DNA of 6,799 nt from Thiomonas sp. Its GTDB lineage: Bacteria > Pseudomonadota > Gammaproteobacteria > Burkholderiales > Burkholderiaceae_C. Under the pieces are notes generated by a model that was given only the letters and a program-made list of their open reading frames with translations, was not told the origin of the DNA and ran no database searches. Where the stretch lies: positions 1-6,799 of the forward strand of contig JAQTVS010000150.1 in assembly GCA_028706735.1 (NCBI GenBank), read 5' to 3'. This document shows, piece after piece, positions 1 to 5,897 of the stretch. Position 1 is the first letter of the stretch, and each line of letters opens with the position of its first letter. Made by a program: the position numbers and the translations under genes.

Positions 1-75
1 AACGCGGTCTGAGCGCCCCTCGGGCCGGGCACTCCCCACCCCATCCATCCCCACGAGCGGGGAGGGAGTGATCTC

Positions 76-100
76 ACCTCCCCCACGGCGTGGGGGAGGT
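76..100. repeat. Perfect GC-rich intergenic palindrome (11-bp arms)
   Basis: The arms ACCTCCCCCAC (76-86) and GTGGGGGAGGT (90-100) are exact reverse complements around a 3-base GGC loop. It is not followed by a T-run on either strand, so it does not look like a simple intrinsic terminator. A looser hairpin precedes it: CACTCCC at 30-36 can pair with GGGAGTG at 64-70, with CCCC 49-52 facing GGGG 59-62 inside. Short C- and G-runs also follow it (about 103-133). This style of pyrimidine/purine palindrome resembles dispersed intergenic repeats seen in high-GC proteobacterial genomes. Membership of such a family is inference, because only one good copy lies in the window. Confidence 0.6.
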
Positions 101-193
101 CGGGAGGGGGATGGCCCAGCCCCCCCGTGGGGGTCAAGAAAACTTGGGGCGGCCCTGCGTTTCCTTGAGAGCAATCCCGCGGGCGATTGACTG

Positions 194-224
194 AACGGGC
201 AGCGCAGCTGCCCGTTGTCATTTT
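194..224 (+). terminator. Intrinsic terminator-like hairpin upstream of the glycosyltransferase gene
   Basis: AACGGGCAGC (194-203) and GCTGCCCGTT (207-216) form a perfect 10-bp stem with a 3-base loop. After a short GTCA interruption a run of four T follows (221-224). The T-run is on the plus strand, so it would terminate a plus-strand gene to the left of the window. A TGA at 10-12 could be that gene's stop, but too little of it is visible to call. The T-tract is short and offset, so efficiency is uncertain. It ends only 24 bases before the ATG at 249, so attenuation is an alternative reading. Confidence 0.55.
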
Positions 225-248
225 CAAAGCGTCCACCCTGCCCCATCT

Positions 249-1946
249 ATGAGTTCGGCTTTCTCGCACGGACAGACCCGCAGACCGCCGGCGCGCCCTG
301 CCTTGCAAGCCGGCGCAGTCGGAAAATTGCCGCGGCCGTTGCTGTTGCTGCTGTGTCTGGCGTACGTCCTCCCTGGCTTTCTGGGACGCGATCCCTGGCG
401 CACGGACGGTCTGAGCTTCGCAGTGATGTGGCAGATGGCGCAGGGAGCAACCGACTGGTTTCGACCCGTGCTATACGGGCACGCCATCCACGGCGGCTGG
501 TTGACGCACTGGCTGGGAGCATGGTCCATTCAAGCGTTTGGCGCGTGGACTGGCCCGGTTCTGGCCTCGCGAATTCCCTTCATGTTGGCGCTGGGCGCGA
601 GCATGAGCCTGACCTGGTACGCCGCGTTTCATTTTGCGCGCCATGACTCTGCGCAGCCGGTGCCGCCCGCCTTCGGGCCGCCCATAGCCCCTAGCGACTA
701 CGCCCGCGCCATCGCCGATGGCGTGCTCCTCACCCTGCTGGCCACGCTGGGTTTGCTGGGCCGTGGTCACGAAGCCTCCACCCAGGTGCTGCAACTCGCT
801 GCGGTGAGCGCGGTGTTGCTGGGCGTGTCGCTGCAGCCGCGCAAGCCGTGGAAATCGGCGGGCATCATCGCGTTGGGATTGATCAGCCTGTCGCTGACAT
901 CGGCGGGGTGGTTTGCCCTGTTGCTGACACTCACGCTGTCTCTTCTTCTCTGGCGCAACCTGCGGCAGAGTGGCTGGGGACTCGTCATGGCCTTGAGCGC
1001 CGGTCTGTTGTCTGGCTTGTGGGCCGAATCACAACTCGGCTGGTCATTGCATGGCCAATGGCCGAGCCTGAACGAGATCGGCAATTTTTTCCGCATCGGC
1101 CTCTGGTTCACCTGGCCAGCCTGGCCGCTGGCCTTGTGGGCCCTGTGGCGCTGGCGTGAATCGCTGCAGGCCAGGCACTTGCAGCCTGCCTGGGCGCTGG
1201 CCCTGCTGGCCTTGCTCAGCGCGCTTGCGCTCGGCAATAACGACAAGGTCTTTCTGCTGTCTCTCCCGCCGATGGCCATTCTGGCCGGCTTCGCGCTGCC
1301 GGTGATGCGCCGTGCGGGGCTGGCGGCGATCGACTGGTTTGCCGTGCTGCTCTACAGCTTGCTCGCGCTGGTCGTCTGGGTGATGTGGCTGGCCATGCTC
1401 ACAGGGTGGCCGCCCCAGCCGGCGGCTAATATTGCGCGGCTGGCGCCAGGCTTCCAGTTCAGTCTTGATCCCCTCGCCCTGAGCATCTCGCTGCTCGCCA
1501 CGGCCGCCTGGGCGGCGATCGTGATCTGGCGCACCGGACGGCATCGCCATCCGCTGTGGAAGGGCATGGTGCTGTCGGCCAGTGGCGTCACCCTGGCCTG
1601 GGTGCTGGTCGGCAGCCTGTGGATGCCGGTGCTGAATTACGCCAGCACCTACCGAAACGTCGGCGCCGACGTCGCGCACGCGGTGCAGGCATCCAGCGCC
1701 TTGTCCATGAAGGTAGGCACGCCCTGCCTGCAGCCATCTGGGATCGACCTGACCTCGCAAGCCTTGATCGGCTACTGGAGCCATCTCGACTTCTCTCCCG
1801 CCAAAAGCGCGCTCTGCACTTACGCCCTCGGCGCGCAGCTCCCGGGACCGGCCGCGCAGTGGCGCCTGATCTGGCGCGGCGGCCGTCCCGGCGAGCGCGA
1901 TGCGCCGCTCTTCCTGTACCAGCGGCTGTCATCCCCGGCGCCTTAA
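249..1946 (+). CDS. ArnT/PMT-like GT-C family membrane glycosyltransferase
   Basis: A 565-residue polytopic inner-membrane protein. Hydrophobic segments start near residue 30 and recur through about residue 460 (for example 155-193, 203-235, 244-262, 284-300, 313-330, 334-352, 361-384, 407-427, 440-459). A shorter, mostly soluble tail covers 460-565. After the first segment comes the GRDPW..D motif (residues 46-53, with D48 and D53) in the first periplasmic loop. This is where GT-C enzymes such as ArnT and protein mannosyltransferases carry their catalytic acidic residue. The FLLSLPPMAIL stretch (335-345) also resembles the ArnT-type core. Such enzymes move a sugar from a polyprenyl-phosphate donor to a periplasmic acceptor; donor and acceptor cannot be read here. 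The start is uncertain: no Shine-Dalgarno precedes ATG 249, and TTG codons at 303 and 327 are in frame before the first membrane segment. It lies 12 bases before the MATE gene, probably in one transcript. Confidence 0.8.
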   Translation: MSSAFSHGQTRRPPARPALQAGAVGKLPRPLLLLLCLAYVLPGFLGRDPWRTDGLSFAVMWQMAQGATDWFRPVLYGHAIHGGWLTHWLGAWSIQAFGAWTGPVLASRIPFMLALGASMSLTWYAAFHFARHDSAQPVPPAFGPPIAPSDYARAIADGVLLTLLATLGLLGRGHEASTQVLQLAAVSAVLLGVSLQPRKPWKSAGIIALGLISLSLTSAGWFALLLTLTLSLLLWRNLRQSGWGLVMALSAGLLSGLWAESQLGWSLHGQWPSLNEIGNFFRIGLWFTWPAWPLALWALWRWRESLQARHLQPAWALALLALLSALALGNNDKVFLLSLPPMAILAGFALPVMRRAGLAAIDWFAVLLYSLLALVVWVMWLAMLTGWPPQPAANIARLAPGFQFSLDPLALSISLLATAAWAAIVIWRTGRHRHPLWKGMVLSASGVTLAWVLVGSLWMPVLNYASTYRNVGADVAHAVQASSALSMKVGTPCLQPSGIDLTSQALIGYWSHLDFSPAKSALCTYALGAQLPGPAAQWRLIWRGGRPGERDAPLFLYQRLSSPAP

Positions 1947-1958
1947 AGCGCCCATCCC

Positions 1959-3311
1959 ATGCGTCCACTGCGCGATCTGTTGCGGCTGGCCGTGAGCGTG
2001 CTGATCGGCCAGCTTGCGGTCATCGGCTTTGGCGTGGCCGACACGGTGATGCTCGGGCATTACTCCACCACGGCCAATCTCGCGACCTTGTCCATCGGCC
2101 AGGCGATCTACATCACACTGTACGTCTCCCTCTCTGGGGTCACTCAGTCGCTGCTGCCCACTTTGGGGCGCGGCTTCGGCGCGGGCACGCCACAAGTCGT
2201 GGGGGCCAGCTTTCGCCAGGGGCTCTGGCTGGCGGGCGGCCTTTGCCTCATTGGCATGAGCGTCTTGCTTTGGCCGCAGCCCTTGCTGGCGCTCACCGGA
2301 CAAGCGCGCGACCCGATGGTTGACCGTTACCTTGCCATCCTCGCCCTTGGCCTGCCCGCCGCCCTGGCATTCCGCGTGCATGCAGCGCTGAGCCAGGCTA
2401 TTTCCAGGCCCTTGCTCACCGCGTCCCTGCAGATCGGCGGTCTGCTCGCCAAACTTCTGCTCAATGCCCTGTTCCTGCTGCCCGGCCAGTTTGGCCTGCA
2501 TGGCATGACGCCGCTTGGCGCGACGGGCTGTGCCATGGCGACGGTGCTGACCCAGTACGGCCTGCTCGCTTTGGCGCTGCTCCAGCACCGGCACAGCGCC
2601 GCGTTGCGCCCTTACGCGGCGCTTTCGCGTTGGGACTGGCCGGATTGGGATGCGCAGCGCCATCTGCTGCGCCTGGGCGGGCCGATCGGGCTGAGCCTGC
2701 TGGTCGAGGTGTCCGCTTTCACTTTCATGGCGCTGTTCATCGCACGTCTGGGAGACACCGTGCTCGCGGCGCACCAGATCACCGCCAACTTCGCCACCGT
2801 GCTTTACATGCTGCCGCTCTCCATCTCCATCGCCACGGGCTCAGTGGTGGCGCAGCACCTCGGCGCAGGCGACGCCCGCGCGGCGCGACACACGGCCTGG
2901 AGCGGCGTGGGGGCTGCGGCATTGCTCTCGGTCTGCATCGGTCTGGCGGTCTGGATGGGACGCGGCCAAATCATCGGCTGGTACACGTCCGACCCCAAGG
3001 TGCAGGCCGTCGCCTATCACCTCTTTCTTTTCATCGCGCTCTATCAGGTGTTTGACGCGGTGCAGTCGAGCAGCGCCTTCGTGCTGCGCTCGTACCACAT
3101 CGCCGTGCTGCCTAGCGTGCTGTATGCGCTGTCCCTTTGGGGCATCGGCCTTGGCGGCGGCTACATCCTGGGGTTCAACACCCTGGGCATCAGCCCGTTG
3201 GCGTTGCAAGGTGCGGCAGGTTTCTGGATGGGCAACACCGCCGGCCTGGCGGTGGCGGCGAGTAGCTTTGCCGCTCTGCTCTGGCGCGTGGCGCGAAAGC
3301 CGGTGCGCTGA
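1959..3311 (+). CDS. norM: NorM-type MATE family multidrug/cation antiporter
   Basis: A 450-residue inner-membrane protein of the usual MATE length, with hydrophobic segments fitting 12 membrane helices in two homologous halves. The N-terminal half contains GFGVADTVMLG (residues 23-33). The second half opens with GPIGLSLLVEVS (241-252) and AAHQITANF (270-278). Three acidic residues match by context the key membrane acids of Vibrio cholerae NorM (D36, E255, D371): D28 in helix 1, E250 in helix 7 and D366 in YQVFDAVQ. This places it in the NorM rather than the DinF branch. The family exports cationic drugs and metabolites in exchange for Na+ or H+; the substrate and coupling ion are not predictable. 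ATG 1959 is the first possible start, because the upstream stop TAA (1944-1946) is in the same frame. No good ribosome binding site is visible, so it may depend on translation of the upstream gene. Confidence 0.9.
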   Translation: MRPLRDLLRLAVSVLIGQLAVIGFGVADTVMLGHYSTTANLATLSIGQAIYITLYVSLSGVTQSLLPTLGRGFGAGTPQVVGASFRQGLWLAGGLCLIGMSVLLWPQPLLALTGQARDPMVDRYLAILALGLPAALAFRVHAALSQAISRPLLTASLQIGGLLAKLLLNALFLLPGQFGLHGMTPLGATGCAMATVLTQYGLLALALLQHRHSAALRPYAALSRWDWPDWDAQRHLLRLGGPIGLSLLVEVSAFTFMALFIARLGDTVLAAHQITANFATVLYMLPLSISIATGSVVAQHLGAGDARAARHTAWSGVGAAALLSVCIGLAVWMGRGQIIGWYTSDPKVQAVAYHLFLFIALYQVFDAVQSSSAFVLRSYHIAVLPSVLYALSLWGIGLGGGYILGFNTLGISPLALQGAAGFWMGNTAGLAVAASSFAALLWRVARKPVR

Positions 3312-3344
3312 ATCCAGCCCTGAACCCAAGCCAACACGACGCGT

Positions 3345-3378
3345 AAAAAAAAGCACCGCGACAAGATCAGCGGTGCTT
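3345..3378 (-). terminator. Intrinsic terminator of the 130-codon gene
   Basis: On the minus strand AAGCACCGC (3378-3370) pairs perfectly with GCGGTGCTT (3359-3351) over 9 bp with a 10-base loop, and leads into eight consecutive T (plus-strand A at 3345-3352, the first two shared with the stem). It lies about 45 bases past the stop at 3423, so it is the natural terminator of that gene. Read from the plus strand the same hairpin is followed by CTTCTTGACG, a poor U-tract. It could still act weakly for the convergent MATE gene. Confidence 0.85.
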
Positions 3379-3422
3379 CTTGACGACACGGCGCGGCTGT
3401 ACGGCGCCAGACTGAATAGGCC

Positions 3423-3815
3423 TCAGTCCTTGTTGTGCAGGCCCTTGGTCCAGGCTTCCATGGCTTCGTTGGCCGGCGCCATGGGGGCTTCGAGGAAGGT
3501 GACCACAAACTTGTCGCCCATGTCGGCAATGCCGATGGAGCGCGGGCGCACCGCCAGCACCATGGGGTTGGGCAAGGCAATGCCGAAGCAGAAAATCACT
3601 TCCGCCGCCGCCTTGATCTCCGGAGCAATGGTGCCGCCGATGTTGGTGGTGTGTTCGAAATGATCGAACACGGCGATGAATTTCACCTTGGGGTTGGAGG
3701 CGATTTTTTCCTTGAAGTACTCGACAACTTCGCCCACCGAGGTGTAGCGGGTCTCGGATTTGGAGACTTCGGCAACGTAGACGGGATATTTTTCTTGCAG
3801 CAGGGTTTGTTTCAT
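3423..3815 (-). CDS. Conserved-looking hypothetical protein, 130 residues (possibly DUF6858-like)
   Basis: A small, soluble, probably cytoplasmic protein with no signal peptide or membrane helix. I do not recognise a function. It resembles my recollection of short proteins now grouped as DUF6858, but I hold that family name loosely. Visible features are a charged N-terminus (KQTLLQEKYPVYVAEVSKSET, residues 2-22) and an amphipathic helix at about 27-39 (GEVVEYFKEKIAS). A likely beta-strand KFIAVFDHFEHT (45-56) contains H52 and H55. The hydrophobic EVIFCFG (72-78) includes C76, and RPRSIGIAD (90-98) precedes a second strand KFVVTFLEAP (102-111). The alternating strand/helix pattern suggests a small alpha/beta fold. 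The start is well supported: GGAG (3821-3824 on the complement) lies 5 bases before ATG 3815. It is a single-gene unit with its own terminator, and is somewhat less GC-rich and richer in Lys than its neighbours. Confidence 0.8.
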   Translation of the reverse strand: MKQTLLQEKYPVYVAEVSKSETRYTSVGEVVEYFKEKIASNPKVKFIAVFDHFEHTTNIGGTIAPEIKAAAEVIFCFGIALPNPMVLAVRPRSIGIADMGDKFVVTFLEAPMAPANEAMEAWTKGLHNKD

Positions 3816-3881
3816 TGGAACTCCGGGGGATGATTGCCGCCACTTGACGCAAGGAGAACGGCAGTAAAAGAAACGTTAACC

Positions 3882-3939
3882 AATTTACTCGGATCGATAC
3901 GTCCGCATATCAGCATTGATCAAATTTCGCCTTGATCAA
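3882..3939 (-). promoter_or_regulatory. Candidate operator pair and promoter for the 130-codon gene
   Basis: Two identical perfect palindromes TTGATCAA lie at 3916-3923 and 3932-3939, exactly 16 bp apart, in the AT-rich gap upstream of the minus-strand gene. The right copy extends to a 10-bp palindrome, CTTGATCAAG (3931-3940). Downstream on the minus strand TAAATT (3887-3882) matches the -10 consensus at four of six positions, with no recognisable -35. If it is used, transcription would start near 3875. The palindromes would then be centred near -44 and -60, positions typical of activator sites. The half-sites look like those of FNR/CRP-type regulators (TTGAT....ATCAA), but without the four-base spacer those require. 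The palindromes are seen directly; the promoter role is inference. Confidence 0.35.
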
Positions 3940-3947
3940 GCAGGCCA

Positions 3948-5897
3948 TCAAGCAGACTGCAGTGCTTCGAGTTTCTCGCCCAGCTCCAGCCAGCGTTCTT
4001 CGAGCAAAGCAATGCGCTCAGAGAGTGCGTGGTGCCGTCTGCCCTGCTCCATGCGCTCCGCCGACGACAGGCTCTGCTGCGCAAGCGCTGCTTCCAGCGC
4101 CGCGCGGTCCGCCTCAAGCTGGCGCATCTCGACCTCCACCTTGCTGAACTCGGCCTTGATCGGCTTGAGTTGCTGCGTGCGTTGTTGCCGCAGCTCGGCC
4201 TGCTGGCGGCGGGCTTCCTTGCGGTCGGCCGGGGCAGTCTCCGGCTCTGGCGTGTTCACAACAGCCTGCGGCTTGGCCTGCGCCGCATTTTGCCGCTGCT
4301 TGGTGCGTGCGAGGGCCCATTGCTGATAGTCGTCGAGGCTGCCGTCGAAGTCTTGCACCTGGCCGTCGGCCACCAGCCAGAAGGCATCGCAGGTGGCGCG
4401 CAACAGGGCGCGGTCGTGTGACACCAGCAGCACCGTACCGGCGAAGTCCTGCAAGGCCATGGCTAGCGCCTCGCGGGTGGCGAGATCGAGGTGATTGGTT
4501 GGTTCGTCGAGCAGCAGCAGGTTGGGCTTGCGCCAGATGACGAGCGCGAGTGCCAGGCGCGCCTTTTCTCCGCCGGAAAAACTGCCACAGGCACGCAGCA
4601 TCATGTCGCCATCAAACTGATAGCGGCCCAGCCAGTTGCGCCATTCCTGCTCGGTGGTCTTGGGCGCGATGTCGCGCGCCAGACGCTGCATGTGCTGAAG
4701 GGGCGATTCATCCAGCCGCAGCACATCCACTTCCTGCTGGGCAAAGTAGCCGATCACCAGCCCCTTGCCTTCGATGCGCTGGCCGGACAACAGCGGCAGC
4801 ACGCCAGCCAACGTCTTGACCAGGGTGGATTTGCCCTGTCCGTTGGCCCCCAGAATGCCCAGGCGCAGGCCACCGGTCACGACGCGGCTGACCCCATTCA
4901 GAATGGGCGGATCGCCGTAGCCGCAGCACACCTCGTGCAGGGTGAGGAGTTGCTGCGGCAGGCTCAGGGGCTCCAACAGTTCGATCCGCAGTGCGCCGCT
5001 GAGATACACCGGCGCCAGCCGTTCCATGCGTTCCAGCGCCTTCATGCGGCTTTGCGCCTGGCGCGCCTTGGTCGCCTTGGCGCGAAAGCGTTCGACAAAG
5101 CGCGTCAGGCGCGCAATGTCCTGTTGCTGCCGTGAAAACGCGGCCTGCTGCTGCATGATTTTTTCTGCACGCTGTTCCTCGAACAAGGTGTAATTGCCGC
5201 CATAACGTGTGAGCTTGCCACCGTCGAGATGGACGGTGACGCGGCAGATGGCGTCGAGAAATTCGCGGTCGTGCGAAATGACCAGCAGCAGGCCAGGGTA
5301 ACGCGCGAGCCATTGTTCCAGCCAGACCAGCGCATCCAGGTCGAGGTGATTGGTCGGCTCGTCGAGCAGCAGGCAGTCGCTGGGCGCGAACAAGGCCTGC
5401 GCCAGCGCCAGCCGCATACGCCAGCCGCCGGAAAACTGCGGCACCGGCTTGCGCAACTCCGCCACGCTGAATCCCAGGCCGAGCAGCAAAGCCTCTGCCC
5501 GCGCCCGCGCGGTGTAGCCGTCGGCCAGCTCAAAAGCATGCTGCGCTTCGCCAAGGGCATGACTGGCGGCCTCGTCGTGCTCGGGCGCCTCCATTGCGGC
5601 TTGCAATGCCTGCTGCGCCGCGCACAGGGAGACGTCACCTTGCAACACGAAGTCGGTCGCGGTGGCGTCGGTGTCGGGCACGTCTTGCGCAACCGTCGCC
5701 AGACGCCAGTTGGCCGGTTTTTCCACTGTGCCCGCGTCTTCAAGCAGCGTGCCGAGCAGCAACGAAAACAACGAGGTTTTACCAGCGCCGTTCACGCCCA
5801 CCAGGCCGACCTTGTCGCCCGGATGCAGGGTGAGGCTGGCATGATCGAGCACCACCTGGATCCCCCGCCGCAACACGATGTCGGTGAGGCGGATCAT
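3948..5897 (-). CDS. yheS: ABC-F family ATPase, YheS type
   Basis: A 649-residue soluble protein with two ABC ATPase domains and no membrane segments, matching Escherichia coli YheS closely in order and length (YheS is about 637 residues). Domain 1 has Walker A GVNGAGKTS (34-42), signature FSGGW (155-159), Walker B LLLDE (176-180) followed by PTNHLDL, and switch histidine H209. The inter-domain linker (about 240-320) carries the basic RFRAKATKARQAQSRMK stretch (271-287), the P-site tRNA interaction motif region of ABC-F proteins. Domain 2 has GANGQGKST (350-358), SFSGGEKAR (439-447), LLLLDE (460-465) and H494. The C-terminus (about 555-649) is charged and probably coiled-coil. All catalytic residues are present. 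ABC-F proteins bind the ribosomal E site and relieve stalled translation; the precise YheS role is less settled. GGAG lies 7 bases before ATG 5897, and the start overlaps the prmB stop. Confidence 0.95.
   Translation of the reverse strand: MIRLTDIVLRRGIQVVLDHASLTLHPGDKVGLVGVNGAGKTSLFSLLLGTLLEDAGTVEKPANWRLATVAQDVPDTDATATDFVLQGDVSLCAAQQALQAAMEAPEHDEAASHALGEAQHAFELADGYTARARAEALLLGLGFSVAELRKPVPQFSGGWRMRLALAQALFAPSDCLLLDEPTNHLDLDALVWLEQWLARYPGLLLVISHDREFLDAICRVTVHLDGGKLTRYGGNYTLFEEQRAEKIMQQQAAFSRQQQDIARLTRFVERFRAKATKARQAQSRMKALERMERLAPVYLSGALRIELLEPLSLPQQLLTLHEVCCGYGDPPILNGVSRVVTGGLRLGILGANGQGKSTLVKTLAGVLPLLSGQRIEGKGLVIGYFAQQEVDVLRLDESPLQHMQRLARDIAPKTTEQEWRNWLGRYQFDGDMMLRACGSFSGGEKARLALALVIWRKPNLLLLDEPTNHLDLATREALAMALQDFAGTVLLVSHDRALLRATCDAFWLVADGQVQDFDGSLDDYQQWALARTKQRQNAAQAKPQAVVNTPEPETAPADRKEARRQQAELRQQRTQQLKPIKAEFSKVEVEMRQLEADRAALEAALAQQSLSSAERMEQGRRHHALSERIALLEERWLELGEKLEALQSA
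5894..5897 (-). other. ATGA stop/start overlap coupling prmB to yheS
   Basis: Read on the minus strand, ATG (5897-5895) of yheS overlaps TGA (5896-5894) of prmB by sharing the bases TG. A GGAG ribosome binding site (complement of CTCC 5905-5908) lies inside the last prmB codons, 7 bases ahead. Such overlaps usually indicate one transcript and translational coupling by re-initiation. Confidence 0.85.

Noticed and set aside
1..12. 3' end of a preceding plus-strand gene stopping at TGA 10-12
   Set aside because: Only three sense codons would be inside the window, too few to support a coding call. It is mentioned only as context for the hairpin at 194-216.
163..193. Promoter with -35 TTGAGA (163-168) before the glycosyltransferase
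   Set aside because: At 17-bp spacing the -10 position reads TGACTG, which does not resemble a -10 box. No better match was found.
1044..1784. Long minus-strand open frame inside the glycosyltransferase gene
   Set aside because: It is low-complexity, rich in Gln, Arg, Gly and His, and antisense to a well-supported membrane protein. High GC content makes such shadow frames common, and there is no ribosome binding site or family resemblance.
3390..3408. Second possible hairpin in the convergent gap (GGCGC 3390-3394 with GCGCC 3404-3408)
   Set aside because: Only a 5-bp stem with a 9-base loop and no T-run on either strand; it is likely to arise by chance at this GC content.
3435..3833. Plus-strand open frame of 132 codons opposite the unknown 130-codon gene
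   Set aside because: The minus-strand frame has a proper ribosome binding site, a terminator and a coherent alpha/beta protein. The plus-strand frame has none of these and is rich in Gly and His, as expected of an antisense shadow.
3916..3939. Interpretation of the TTGATCAA pair as an intrinsic terminator for yheS
   Set aside because: The two copies can pair, but the stem is AT-rich and no T-run follows on the minus strand.
4487..5370. Repeated DNA stretch: the same 14 bases TCGAGGTGATTGGT at 4487-4500 and 5341-5354, followed by near-identical sequence
   Set aside because: Both copies encode the conserved PTNHLDL-type Walker B region of the two ABC domains of YheS. This is expected domain duplication, not a separate repeat element.
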